A DNA stretch of 44,115 nt from Actinomycetes bacterium (GCA_021808665.1 JAKBBA010000028.1:1-44115); one strand, 5' to 3'; positions 9,370 to 18,230 are shown, counted from the stretch's first letter. Made by a program: numbers and translations. The notes: generated by a model from the sequence alone, not told the origin.

Positions 9370-9782
9370 GGGTGAACATGGTATCAGGAGTTAGACATTC
9401 CAGGTTGCGCTTGGAGTCGGTGCTTCATATCTATGAAGGGGCACTTAGCGTTCACGTGCAACTACTTTTACTTATTGCGTGATCTAGCACTGCATAGATC
9501 GATTGCATGTAGATAGCGGGGTGAGCTTCTCCTGGGATCGTGGAGGCTTCCGTTTTGCTGCCGTCTGGTTGGTCCAAGCTTTCTCGTAGTCGATGGGTGA
9601 CTTCGAGTCTCAAGCGCTGAGCCTACGTCGGCTATTAGAGGAGTTAAAGGGGCACTTCGGAAATGAGCGAGGTGGGGTTGGGCTGAGGGGGATCCACCAG
9701 TCGCGGGGCAGGGACTTGCCGAGTCGGGGTGTTCTGTTCCGTCGATCCTGGAGAGTCCCTGTTGGAAGCTGACGCTAGTCGC
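9370..9782. other. Non-coding interval upstream of the split ISL3 relic
   Basis: About 410 bp without a supportable gene. It includes the upstream region of the membrane protein gene (higher coordinates on the minus strand). The string AAGGGGCACTT occurs twice (about 9437-9447 and 9649-9659); the second copy, followed by CGGAAATGAGCGAGG, could be the left end of the ISL3-type element that starts coding at 9783, but no matching right end was found. Confidence 0.4.
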
Positions 9783-10138
9783 ATGTGCGTGCTACTTGTG
9801 GGGCTGCCTGAGGTGAGGGTGTTGGGCGTTGATGATCTTCCTGGTGAGCCGCGAGTGGTTCATATCGAACAAGCCGGGGACCGTCCGTAGTGTCACCGTT
9901 GTGGTGGCCGTTCCCGAGTCAAGGACCGTGAGCGGGTGGTTTTCGCTGATCTTCCGTGTTTCGGCCGCCGGTCACGGTTGTGTTGGCATAAGTTCCGTTT
10001 GTGCTGCTGTGACTCTGACTGCGAGATGGGATCATGGACGTGGGAGGATCCTCGTATCGCTCATCCCCGCCAGGCGATGTGGGACCGGGCGGGGCGTTGG
10101 GCGACCGTGCAGGTCGGCAGACGAGCACGCAGCGTGTC
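9783..10138 (+). pseudogene. ISL3-family transposase, N-terminal half
   Basis: From the ATG at 9783 the frame reads an ISL3-type N-terminus. It is broken by an amber codon at 9888-9890, immediately before the zinc-finger-like CHRCGGRS motif. Downstream it continues through LPCFGRRSRLCWHK, a Cys-rich segment, EDPRIAHPRQAM and RAGRWATVQVGRRARSV. The zinc-binding/helix-turn-helix region binds the element ends in this family. The reading frame is then cut by the left inverted repeat of the IS1634-type element at about 10139. Nonsense mutation plus interruption make it non-functional. Confidence 0.85.
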
Positions 10139-10163
10139 GGGCCGGGGTTCCGGAGTTGTAGGC
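10139..10163 (+). repeat. Left terminal inverted repeat of the IS1634-type element
   Basis: This sequence pairs with the reverse complement of 12115-12139: GG.CCGG..TTCCGGAG.TG..GG is shared. It begins exactly at the point where ISL3 transposase homology stops. Confidence 0.75.
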
Positions 10164-10267
10164 ATTTTCGGGGGTCCCGGGTGACGTCGCCCCTGGTCAC
10201 AGCGGTTTGGGGTCTCGAAACGTCCGAAGGCGTAGGCACACGACTAGTTGACTGACCTGCGAGGGTC

Positions 10268-12022
10268 ATTCATAATGTAGGCCTGTACCTGCGTGAGTCC
10301 AGCCGGCGGAACAAGGACGGCTCGAAGGTCATCTACCTCCAGCTAGCTCACAACGAGCGTCACCCGAAGACCGGTTCGCCGGTGGCCAAGGTCATCCACA
10401 ATTTCGGCCGCAAGGACAAGGTCGACAAGGAGGCCCTCGCGCGGCTGGTGTCGTCGATCAGCCGGGTGCTCGACCTGCCGATGACGGAGTCCACGGTTGC
10501 GTCGTCCGAGGTCGAGATCGTCGACTCCCGCCGGCTCGGCGCTGCCTTCGTGCTCGACGAACTGTGGGAACGGCTCGGGATCGCCGATGCCCTGCGGTCG
10601 GCAGCCAAGGGTCGACGCATCGACGCTGACGTGGTGAAGCGCATCTGCTTCGCGCTCGTCGCCCAGCGGTGCCTGGAGCCGTCCTCCAAGTTGGCCGCGG
10701 TGCGTTGGGCGAAGGAGCGGGTGGCCATCCCCGACCGTCCGGACTTCGACAACGACGCCGCCTATGCGGCGATGGACTTCTTGTTGGCCGCGTTGCCCGA
10801 GATCGCGGAGCGGATCTTCTCGTCGACGGCCAACCTGTTGAACCTGTCCTGCGACATCATCTTCGTCGACACGTCCTCCACCTACTTCGAGCGGGACGTG
10901 GCCGACGGGGAGGACGACCTCGACCTGGCGAAGACCGCGGAGGAGAAGGCCGCCGACAAGAACGGGACGGACCTCCCCGGCCCCACACAGTCAGCCACCC
11001 GTCGGTTCAGCAAGCACTCCAAGGACCACCGGCCCGACCTGCCCCAAGTGGTGCTCGGCATGGCGGTGACCGCCGAAGGAGTGCCGGTGCGGTGCTGGAC
11101 GTTCCCGGGTAACACGTCGGACCAGGTGATCATCCGGACTATCAAGGATGACCTGGCCGGATGGATGCTCAACCGGGTGGTGTGGGTGGCCGACCGGGGA
11201 TTCAACTCGGTGGCCAACCAGGCCTACCTGCAACGCGGTGGCGGCCATTACGTGGTGGCCGAGAAGCTGCGCAACGCCAGCGGCGAGGCGAGAGAAGCCC
11301 TCGCCCGTCCCGGCCGCTATCACAGCGCCGCCGGCAACCTCGAGGTGAAGGAGGTCATCGTCGGCGACGGTGAGCGACGGCAGCGCTTCGTGGTCTGCCA
11401 CAACCCCGAAGCCGAAGAACGCGACCGACAGGTCCGGGCCAACCTGACGGCGTATCTGGAGTCACAGCTCTGTGGCACCGACGAGTGGACCAAGTCCAAG
11501 CGGGACGAGCTGGCCGGGCGGTTGCGGACTACGCCGGCGCTGTGGCGCCTCGTCCGTCGGCTGAGCGACGGCCGCTTCCGCATCGACAAGGCGGCCATCG
11601 CCAGAGAAACCGGGCTCGACGGCAAGTGGTTGCTTCGGACGAGTGACGACAGCCTCACGCCAACCGATCTCGCCGTCGCCTACAAGCAGCTTCTCGAGGT
11701 CGAACGGGGTTGGCGGGACATGAAGGGCTCGCTCGGACTCCGTCCCGTCTTCCACCACCGGGAGGACCGGATCCGCAGTCACGTCCAGCTCTGCTGGCTC
11801 GGGCTGCTGCTGATCCGCGTCGTGGAGAACGCCACCGGCGACACCTGGCGCAACGTCCGCCACGACCTCGACCGCATGCACCTCGTGACGATGGAGACCG
11901 ACCAGGGCCGGGTGGCCCAACGCACAACCACCACGTCCCGTCAGGCCGAGATCCTGGCCAAGCTCGACATCGCCGAGCCCGGCCGCTACCTCGATTTCGA
12001 GCTTCCGACGCCTTCCGCGTAA
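10268..12022 (+). CDS. IS1634-family DDE transposase
   Basis: From the GTG at 10382 the product has 546 residues with DTSSTYFE (Asp163), WVADRGFNS (Asp271) and the Y-R-E-K-like block YKQLLEVERGWRDMK (Tyr434, Glu441, Lys448), the catalytic DDE set of the IS4 superfamily; the central part is of IS1634 type. Family-like sequence (YLRESSRRNKDG, VIYLQLAHNERHP) continues upstream in frame to about 10268, but this extension has no ATG, GTG or TTG. The natural start is therefore either a non-standard codon (ATT at 10268, behind GAGGG, or a CTG at 10283/10289) or has been lost by point mutation, leaving the GTG at 10382. No internal stop or frameshift is visible, so activity cannot be excluded. Confidence 0.85.
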   Translation: MHNVGLYLRESSRRNKDGSKVIYLQLAHNERHPKTGSPVAKVIHNFGRKDKVDKEALARLVSSISRVLDLPMTESTVASSEVEIVDSRRLGAAFVLDELWERLGIADALRSAAKGRRIDADVVKRICFALVAQRCLEPSSKLAAVRWAKERVAIPDRPDFDNDAAYAAMDFLLAALPEIAERIFSSTANLLNLSCDIIFVDTSSTYFERDVADGEDDLDLAKTAEEKAADKNGTDLPGPTQSATRRFSKHSKDHRPDLPQVVLGMAVTAEGVPVRCWTFPGNTSDQVIIRTIKDDLAGWMLNRVVWVADRGFNSVANQAYLQRGGGHYVVAEKLRNASGEAREALARPGRYHSAAGNLEVKEVIVGDGERRQRFVVCHNPEAEERDRQVRANLTAYLESQLCGTDEWTKSKRDELAGRLRTTPALWRLVRRLSDGRFRIDKAAIARETGLDGKWLLRTSDDSLTPTDLAVAYKQLLEVERGWRDMKGSLGLRPVFHHREDRIRSHVQLCWLGLLLIRVVENATGDTWRNVRHDLDRMHLVTMETDQGRVAQRTTTTSRQAEILAKLDIAEPGRYLDFELPTPSA

Positions 12023-12114
12023 TCCCTGGTCACAGGCTCGCTTAGTAACACGCCTCGTTTGAGCGTTCGCGGCCGATCTCCCTGCTCAACACCGCTTTCT
12101 GGGAGTGTCATGTG

Positions 12115-12139
12115 TCCATCATCTCCGGAAGTCCGGTCC
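12115..12139 (-). repeat. Right terminal inverted repeat of the IS1634-type element
   Basis: The reverse complement of this stretch aligns with 10139-10163 at 18 of 25 positions. ISL3 transposase homology resumes directly after it (GAGGTGGCACGG, encoding EVAR). Confidence 0.75.
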
Positions 12140-12634
12140 GAGGTGGCACGGGAGTTGGGCTGCGACTGGCACACGGTGAATGACACGGTGATCGCCTACG
12201 GGGGTGCCTTGGTGGACGATCCCGCCCGGATCGCCGTGACGACAGCTTTGGGGTTGGACGAGACTCTGTTCGTCCGGCGGGGGGAATGGCATCGCCAAGA
12301 GTTCGTTACGTCGATAGTCGATGTCAGCCCCGGCCGGGCAGCGCAACTACTCGACGTGGTCGAAGGCCGCAGAGCGGTTCCTGCTACAGCGTGGATAAAC
12401 GGCCGTCCCAGCGCCTGGCGGGAGGGGATCGCTTGGGGATGCCCGGACCTGTCGGGCCCTTACCGCAAAGTTTTCGACGACGCCCTCCCCAACACAGCCC
12501 AAATAGCCGACCCTTTCCACGTCATAAAAGTCGCGAACGGCAAACTCGACGAGTGCCGCCGGAGAGTCCAAAACGAGACTTTAGGACATTATGCGGGTGA
12601 TCTTGTCAAGAACCCCGCTTCTGGCCTCTGTTAA
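12137..12634 (+). pseudogene. ISL3-family transposase, C-terminal part
   Basis: The frame encodes the ISL3 catalytic core: ELGCDWHTVNDTVIAYG, ALGLDETLF with the first catalytic Asp, SIVDVSPGR, QLLDVVEGR, and IADPFHVIKVANGKLDECRR with the second Asp. After RVQNETLGH the family sequence ends abruptly and a stop follows at 12632-12634, so roughly the last third of the usual protein, including the catalytic Glu, is missing. The start of any open frame in this part lies inside the IS1634 right end. It is a fragment of the same gene as 9783-10138. Confidence 0.85.
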
Positions 12635-12928
12635 CCGGCCTGGATCTCAATGCGTTCGAGGAGACTGTCGAAGATCTCCGGAACTCCTTATCGTATTTCC
12701 GACGAACCTCACACATGATCACTCCTTATAGTGCATGCCTCCACACTTCCAGGGGAACTTCAGCAGTCAGCTACTCTTCGACGCGTGAAGTCACTATAGA
12801 ACTCCCCAAGAGGCATGTCTCACGAAAATAGCCTGCCGGCACGGCATACCCAAACGACAACAACACCAAGGTTACCTTACTCCAAAGAGACCATTATTTC
12901 CTACCACATATCGACCGGCCACATCCGG
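12635..12928. other. Intergenic stretch between the IS relic and the minus-strand glycosyltransferase cassette
   Basis: No gene is supported. At 12913-12930 a perfect 6-bp stem (GACCGG / CCGGTC, 6-base loop) overlaps the stop codon of the GT-B gene. It has no T-run on the minus strand, so it is at best a weak terminator. Confidence 0.4.
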
Positions 12929-14443
12929 TCAATCTGGTGGCACTCCATCGACGAGATACGTCCACAGCTCCTCAGCGTACTGGTCCCAGGATCGAGACGG
13001 CCTTCTCAGGGCCTCATTGCTAAGTTTTGAGCGGAGGGAAGGGTCCGTGAGTACTGAGCGGATCCCTCTCGCCACAGCGTCCGGACTTCTCGGATCAACT
13101 TGAATACAGCCTCCCATAACTGCTTGCTCGACCATCGCTCCAAAGTTCGATGTCACTACTGGAGTGCCACAAGCCAATGATTCAGCTACCGGCAGCCCGT
13201 ATCCCTCTTGCAACGAAACCGACACCGACACCGTAGCAATACGATAAGCAGCCCAAAGCAAGGGCTCTGGGGCACGCTCCACCACGATGACCGGTAGGCC
13301 CTGTTGTGACAACTCCCTGACACGTCGCAAGAAGGCGTCCGCCTTCCAAGAGTGTCCACCTATAAAGGCTAAGGCAAACCGAACCCCATCTCGCCAAAGT
13401 AGCTCAGCCGCATGCAGGACCACCATATGATTCTTCCGAGGCTCGTGACTGCCAACGGCAAGGACTATCGGAAGCTGCCCTAATCCAAGCTCGCCTCTCG
13501 CATGGTCAACGTCATTCTGGGTAGAGTTGTATGTACTGACGGCTAGGGGGACTGAGGCAACATCTGGCCCGAGCAGTCCAGTTGAACTGAGCATCGAGCG
13601 CCAACCCCGGAACTCACTCGCAGCGGCGTCCGAAATCGCAGCCACACGATGCACATACCTAGCTGCTGCAAGCATATGCATAAACCCAACTGGCATTCCC
13701 TCACCTGTCGTCTCAGACATCGTCATTGGAACGCAATCAAAACCTACCATACCTACCTGTGATTGCGAGAACTCGAATACCGCTCGAGATGCGGTCGCCC
13801 GAGCCACTTCGCTAAATAACTCGGGAACGATGATGCGCCCGTGCCAGGGGACGATTACAGGTCTTTCACCTTCGTCGCAGCGGCTTAAGGATAATGTGTC
13901 ACCTTCCACGTCTCCCACGGCCCGATTCGCCTCGATCGCATCAAGTCTGCGAAGGCCATCAAAGCCGAACGTCCAGGCAACGAGAGTAACATCCTTGACC
14001 TCGGTCCAACGCCTCACGACCTCTCGGACCACTCGCTGGATTCCCGTCGACAGAGGATACCGAGCAGTATGATCTACGTCAACGAGCACACCCGAGGACA
14101 CCTCCACCCGACGTAGATTGTCCGAATCGATGACGCCAATATGATCTAACGTAGATAGCACAGCCTCAGCGGGGCGACAGCCAACATAGATCGCCCTATG
14201 AAGCCTCTCTACATCAGCGTGAACCGGGAACCTCGCGCCCAGAACGGAGAGCACCAACCAGCACCGACTTTTGTCGTTCGCGCCAAGCACGCCATCCAAG
14301 AAGCTTTCACAGGACAGAGCGCTGCCACTCACCGCTTCAGCGGACTCGATACCAAGCCCATCTGCGAGAGCACCAATACGCTGGCGCAGAGCCCGCACAC
14401 GTGACTCTGATCCGCCGGCCAGAAGTTGCGAAAGTTTTGTCAC
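12929..14443 (-). CDS. GT4-like glycosyltransferase, GT-B of the minus-strand cassette
   Basis: A 504-residue retaining-type GT-B enzyme. The N-terminal half carries a cassette-specific LVDVDHTARYPLSTGIQRVV (about 121-140). The C-terminal Rossmann domain has GSHEPRKNH (about 332-339, diphosphate-binding Arg/Lys) and the E-x7-E motif EGYGLPVAE (Glu413/Glu421). Such proteins transfer a sugar from a nucleotide donor to a growing glycan on the cytoplasmic side; donor and acceptor are unknown. The start GTG at 14443 overlaps the stop of the upstream GT-A gene as GTGA; a longer reading to 14515 would overlap it by about 75 bp and is less likely. It is the paralogue of the gene at 29833-31455, with which it shares SHEPRKNHM and SLACGTPVVTS. 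Confidence 0.85.
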   Translation of the reverse strand: MTKLSQLLAGGSESRVRALRQRIGALADGLGIESAEAVSGSALSCESFLDGVLGANDKSRCWLVLSVLGARFPVHADVERLHRAIYVGCRPAEAVLSTLDHIGVIDSDNLRRVEVSSGVLVDVDHTARYPLSTGIQRVVREVVRRWTEVKDVTLVAWTFGFDGLRRLDAIEANRAVGDVEGDTLSLSRCDEGERPVIVPWHGRIIVPELFSEVARATASRAVFEFSQSQVGMVGFDCVPMTMSETTGEGMPVGFMHMLAAARYVHRVAAISDAAASEFRGWRSMLSSTGLLGPDVASVPLAVSTYNSTQNDVDHARGELGLGQLPIVLAVGSHEPRKNHMVVLHAAELLWRDGVRFALAFIGGHSWKADAFLRRVRELSQQGLPVIVVERAPEPLLWAAYRIATVSVSVSLQEGYGLPVAESLACGTPVVTSNFGAMVEQAVMGGCIQVDPRSPDAVARGIRSVLTDPSLRSKLSNEALRRPSRSWDQYAEELWTYLVDGVPPD

Positions 14444-16044
14444 CGAGAACCCGTAGAGGCGCTGTCGGTCCCGTAATCGAGGGACACCTGCGACTCTCGG
14501 AGACATAGGGTCCACAGTTCGTCAGCGTAGTTCTCCCAGCTATTCCGACTAGAAGGAGCAATCGCGTCTCTCAACCCGTCAAGCGTGGTCTGGCTACAGA
14601 GCAGGAGGCGTAGATTCTGAACACACTCATCAAGATTGCGGGGATCAATACACACCACCCCACCGCGACTCTGGAATTCTTTCATAGCTCCGTAATCAGA
14701 AGTGACAACGGGAACTCCATAGGCAAGGGACTCGGATATTGGAAGCCCATATCCTTCGTGAAGCGATAAGAAGACTGAAAAAGATGCACGGCAATACAGA
14801 ACCGCTAGATCCTCCTCCGAAATCTCGCGATACAGCTCAATAGGGCGACCTTGAGAACGTAGACGTTCTATCACCGCCAAGACATCTTGATCCCAGGCGC
14901 TACCAGCAACGAAGATCAACTTAAACTTGATATCTTCACTCCACAACCGTTCGCAGGCGACTAGGACTCTTCCATGATTCTTTCGAGGTTCGATAGACCC
15001 GACGGATAATATGATTGGTGATTCTAGTGATTCTGGTCTCTCAATTTCTGAGGGAGTGCCTACGCTAGGCAACGTACAGACAGAAACCGTGGGTCCCTTC
15101 AGCCCCTGCGTCGATAAGGTCGAAACAAATCCCCGAAAGTCGCCCGCTGCTGCCTCACTTATCGCAAGTATTGAGTCTGCGTGCTTCACTACTCGCAGAT
15201 ATGAGGCAAACTTAACTATATCAGCATCTGTCACGAGATCGGCACTTGTAACCGGGATACAGTCATATCCAACCAGAACCACCCGGTTCGTAGACAACTC
15301 AGCCAGGTCAGCTATCCGCTCGGACGAGTTCTTGTTCGGTACCTCAAGACAAATGAGTGTCGTATTCCATGGAATGATCCTTACGCAATTGCCGCTGTCA
15401 ACATCATAGTCCGCCTCGTCTAGAGTACCCGTACTACTATGGGGCATCTGTGTAGCCCGGCGGAACTCGGCCGGCTTGAGTTGTCTATAGGAGTTCGCCT
15501 GATCATCCCACGCTACTGGGATGATCGTGTGCTTAGCACACCAAGTTGGTAGTGTACCTCGCACTACCCTTTGAACACCGGTATGCAATGCGGACTGCGC
15601 TGAATGGTCCACATCTACGATGACAGCGCCTGAAACGACCTTGATCTCCTGATTTTGCCGGATCGCGGTCTGTTCGGAGAAAAGCCAAGTGAGGATCCAC
15701 TCGACGACATCCAAGTCGCCTTTCATCTCGATGCGGTATCTCAACTCCTGCACATCTTCTTTAAGAGGAAGGCACCCACCTAATCCAGCGAGGAGCAGCC
15801 ATGCTCCGGACTCGTCGGCTTGTCTTCTGATTAAGTTGATCGCAGCTACCAGGTTTGTTGCTAGGTCGTCGGACAGCAAATCAGGCCTTGTCGTCGTCCC
15901 AACTTGAGGATTGTTAAGCGAGCTCGGCGATTCAGTGTTGCCAGTGCTGCGTGAGGCTTCCTTTCGATCGAAGTGATTGTAGCCAAGATTTGAAAGAATG
16001 ACGGATAGCCTGGAGGTTAGCTGGACTGATAAATTCGAACTCAT
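14440..16044 (-). CDS. GT4-like glycosyltransferase, GT-A of the minus-strand cassette
   Basis: A 534-residue GT-B fold protein with N-terminal VIVDVDHSAQSALHTGVQRVV (about 142-161), GSIEPRKNH (about 348-356) and the E-x7-E motif HEGYGLPISE (Glu429/Glu437), then GVPVVTSDYGAM. All residues expected for nucleotide-sugar binding are present, so it is probably active; the sugar is unknown. The ATG at 16044 overlaps the FkbM stop as ATGA, and its own stop overlaps the next start as GTGA, so the three cassette genes form one coupled operon. An in-frame start at 16113 would overlap FkbM by 73 bp and is rejected. The sequence is more A/T-rich than its plus-strand counterpart at 28219-29832. Confidence 0.85.
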   Translation of the reverse strand: MSSNLSVQLTSRLSVILSNLGYNHFDRKEASRSTGNTESPSSLNNPQVGTTTRPDLLSDDLATNLVAAINLIRRQADESGAWLLLAGLGGCLPLKEDVQELRYRIEMKGDLDVVEWILTWLFSEQTAIRQNQEIKVVSGAVIVDVDHSAQSALHTGVQRVVRGTLPTWCAKHTIIPVAWDDQANSYRQLKPAEFRRATQMPHSSTGTLDEADYDVDSGNCVRIIPWNTTLICLEVPNKNSSERIADLAELSTNRVVLVGYDCIPVTSADLVTDADIVKFASYLRVVKHADSILAISEAAAGDFRGFVSTLSTQGLKGPTVSVCTLPSVGTPSEIERPESLESPIILSVGSIEPRKNHGRVLVACERLWSEDIKFKLIFVAGSAWDQDVLAVIERLRSQGRPIELYREISEEDLAVLYCRASFSVFLSLHEGYGLPISESLAYGVPVVTSDYGAMKEFQSRGGVVCIDPRNLDECVQNLRLLLCSQTTLDGLRDAIAPSSRNSWENYADELWTLCLRESQVSLDYGTDSASTGSR

Positions 16045-17087
16045 CCCCGGTTGCCGACGAATCCTGATCGAAGGAGGTCTTTTGCTCTTCTCAGCGGGAT
16101 TGTCACGCGCCACGACGTAGAGTTTTGTAGTTCCTGAACTGCCGCTCGAAGGCTTGCGTTGTCGGTCCTAAGATCGCGGTTCACTGCTTTTTGCTGTGCT
16201 AATGCATCATCAGCATCGAATAGTTTCTTCTCAAGTAGCCCTCTGATGCGTTGGTTCTCAGAAATTATAGACTCTAGAGATAGTCTGTAGTCTACCGCCT
16301 TCGATCGCCACTTAGCCGTATCTACTATCAATTGGTCGATGTATACTTGGAGTTCTTGCTCACGATCAGCAGCGGATCTTTGGAATTCTGTTGAATAGTT
16401 GTCCAAAGGGCATGCCGGATAGGATGTGTTCACTTTTAGTTCGGGCAGTTTCTCTTTGCTTACATACCACCTAGAGAGCCCATCAAACATTGTCAAGGAA
16501 TACTCCGCATCTTCGAGGAGGTCTTCCCACAAGTGATGCGTCTGGTGGCGCTGGGTTGGACTGGTCGACTCGACTACTACGATCCAAGGTCTCCACAGTG
16601 AAAGATTTGCTCCTGCGAGCGTGCTACGTTCTGACCCTTCGACGTCGACACTCATGAAGTGAATTTCCTCACCTTGCCATCCGAGCTCGTCGAGAATGCA
16701 ATCAATCCGTCGCCGGCTTACCGGTATCGTCTTGGTTTCGTAACCTGCCGAGGTGTGTCGGCGTGCGATGGATTCGATCATTGTCGATAGGCCTGTGCCG
16801 GCGATAGCGTGGAATGGTGCCGATCCTCCATCAACATCACTTGCGATCGCTTCGATACAGAAATCTCGAGGCCTCTGCTGTCGTTGGAGGCTCGCCATCT
16901 CTGGCATCGGCTCGATAGTCAAGCCACTCCATCCTAGGTCATAGAAGGCTTTCGTGACCGAGTAGTAAGATGGATGGTTGGCTCCGACGTCTATGTAACG
17001 GCCAGCCTCTACCGACCGAAGGGCCCGCCATAGGACGACATCTTCCCCATTTTGGCTAAAGGACTCAAACGTTGGAGACATGGTCAT
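16041..17087 (-). CDS. FkbM-family methyltransferase with C-terminal coiled coil, minus-strand cassette
   Basis: A 348-residue protein. Residues 1-210 form an FkbM-type SAM-dependent methyltransferase: FSQNGEDVVLW, IDVGANHPSYYS (SAM loop, 32-42), GWSGLTIEPMPE with the ribose-binding Glu59, and MSVDVEGSE (145-153). Residues of about 225-325 are heptad-like coiled coil, and the extreme C-terminus has STSWRVTIPLRR, a tail motif seen in other glycan-assembly proteins. The family O-methylates sugars or polyketides; here the glycan context suggests sugar methylation, perhaps of a chain end. It is the first gene of the cassette and is coupled to GT-A by ATGA. ATGs at 17087 and 17081 both fit the N-terminus. 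Confidence 0.88.
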   Translation of the reverse strand: MTMSPTFESFSQNGEDVVLWRALRSVEAGRYIDVGANHPSYYSVTKAFYDLGWSGLTIEPMPEMASLQRQQRPRDFCIEAIASDVDGGSAPFHAIAGTGLSTMIESIARRHTSAGYETKTIPVSRRRIDCILDELGWQGEEIHFMSVDVEGSERSTLAGANLSLWRPWIVVVESTSPTQRHQTHHLWEDLLEDAEYSLTMFDGLSRWYVSKEKLPELKVNTSYPACPLDNYSTEFQRSAADREQELQVYIDQLIVDTAKWRSKAVDYRLSLESIISENQRIRGLLEKKLFDADDALAQQKAVNRDLRTDNASLRAAVQELQNSTSWRVTIPLRRAKDLLRSGFVGNRG

Positions 17088-17395
17088 TTCGGCAAGATAG
17101 TAGCAGTGGTCTACGTCGGCTAGTTTGCGATTCAGCGTCTTTCGTCAGGGTCGACGAGGTGGCTGAGCGTGTGACAGTCGACGAGAAGCCGAGTGATCGT
17201 GGAAGCTGCTCGGGCTGCCTACTCCTCGGAGTTGGATGACAGAGGGTCGCGACAAGACTTGTTTGTCATACGTTTATACAGTCTATCAGTGTCTTCTGGG
17301 CAACTCCGTCGCCGCTTGTAAATGACTCTGTCGCTATCTTATATAGATAAGCTTAGTCGTGTCGAAATTCACAATTAGATACCCGCTCGTCTTCG
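17088..17395. promoter_or_regulatory. Upstream region of the minus-strand cassette with an A/T-rich inverted repeat
   Basis: About 300 bp without a gene, lying between the FkbM start and the IS21 relic. It is locally A/T-rich at 17260-17360. A near-palindrome, GCTATCTTATATAGATAAGC, occupies 17333-17352. A promoter for the cassette should be here but no convincing -35/-10 pair was found; the palindrome may be an operator or part of the decayed IS end. Confidence 0.3.
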
Positions 17396-18230
17396 ATGGC
17401 CCCCCTGAGCGTCTGGGGGGAGCCCACGGTCTCGTTCGTGCCGAACAACTTCTTCGCCGGCGAGGACTTCATCGACCGCGATGACGCCCAGCGCCGAGCG
17501 GTGCCTGACCACTGCGGGGATGAGGGTGCACGGAACGCACGCCTGCCGCCCGTCGAAATGTTCAACGTGGAGGGTAAACCCAGACTATTGCTGGCTCCCA
17601 TGTCCCGCTACGACCTGCCGATCTGTGCCAACGCGAAGATCCACCGCGACCATCAGATCGAGGTGCCTAGGCGTTGTATTCGATCCAGGAGAGTCTAATC
17701 GGCGTACAGCACAGGGCCAGGTGCGGGCCGACTCGCATCTGGTCCGGATCTATCACCGCAGCGTACTGATCAAGATCCATCCCCGCCAATCCCCCGGCGG
17801 GCGGGTCACCCACGCCAAGGACCTGCCTGCCCACAAGACCGCGTATGCGATGCGCGACCTCGACCATCTGCGCCGCCTAGCCGCCAGCGAGGGCCTGCTA
17901 TCGGCGCCTACGCAGACGCTCTATTGGGCACAGTACTACCATCGACCAAGCTACGCTAGATCTACGCCCTGCTCGGCCTCGTGAAGAGATGGGGCGAGCC
18001 AGCCGTCGATGCGGCCTGCGCCCGGGTGCTGGAGACCGACGTTGTCAACGTGCCGCTCATCGGCCGGATCATCGAATGAACCATGGAGAATCAGCCCACC
18101 CCGACCGTACCGGCCGCTCGACCGAGCGGCAGCGAACCCCGTTTCGCTCGCGATCCCGGCCACTTCGCCCAGCCGCCACAAGGCGAGACTCGAACAGTTG
18201 TCTCCCGACGCCGAGGGAGGTGTGCCATGA
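17396..18230 (+). pseudogene. istA: IS21-family istA transposase relic
   Basis: Conserved IstA segments occur in order but in alternating frames: FFAGEDFIDRDDAQRRA, AGMRVHGTHACRPS, RYDLPICANAKIHRDHQIEV, RADSHLVRIYHRSVLIKIH then PRQSPGGR, KTAYAMRDLDHLRRLAASEG, YALLGLVKRWGEPAVDAACA, VVNVPLIGRIIE, and finally LEQLSPDAEGGVP ending at 18230. At least four frameshifts are needed to join them, and a TGA at 18077-18079 follows GRIIE. The N-terminal helix-turn-helix and most of the DDE core are missing. The end overlaps the istB start as ATGA, the normal IS21 arrangement. Confidence 0.8.

Larger units (their letters stand above)
10139..12139 (+). mobile_element. IS1634-type (IS4 superfamily) insertion sequence, about 2.0 kb
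   Basis: A single DDE transposase gene is bounded by imperfect terminal inverted repeats at 10139-10163 and 12115-12139 (18 of 25 positions match; both arms contain TTCCGGAG). The element sits precisely where the ISL3 transposase coding sequence is interrupted. Candidate target duplications are short and imperfect (TCGGG on the left, TCCGA on the right), suggesting an old insertion or slightly misplaced ends. Confidence 0.85.
9783..12634 (+). mobile_element. ISL3-family element relic, split by an IS1634-type insertion
   Basis: The two halves of one ISL3-type transposase gene lie at 9783-10138 and about 12137-12634. Removing the DNA between them restores a continuous conserved sequence (GRRARSV then SEVARELGCDWHTV). 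The N-terminal half has an internal stop and the C-terminal half is truncated, so the element is dead. Its own terminal repeats could not be fixed. Confidence 0.8.

Noticed and set aside
12913..12930. Perfect 6-bp hairpin (GACCGG/CCGGTC) at the end of the GT-B gene as a terminator
   Set aside because: The stem is short, it overlaps the stop codon and has no T-run, so evidence for termination is weak.
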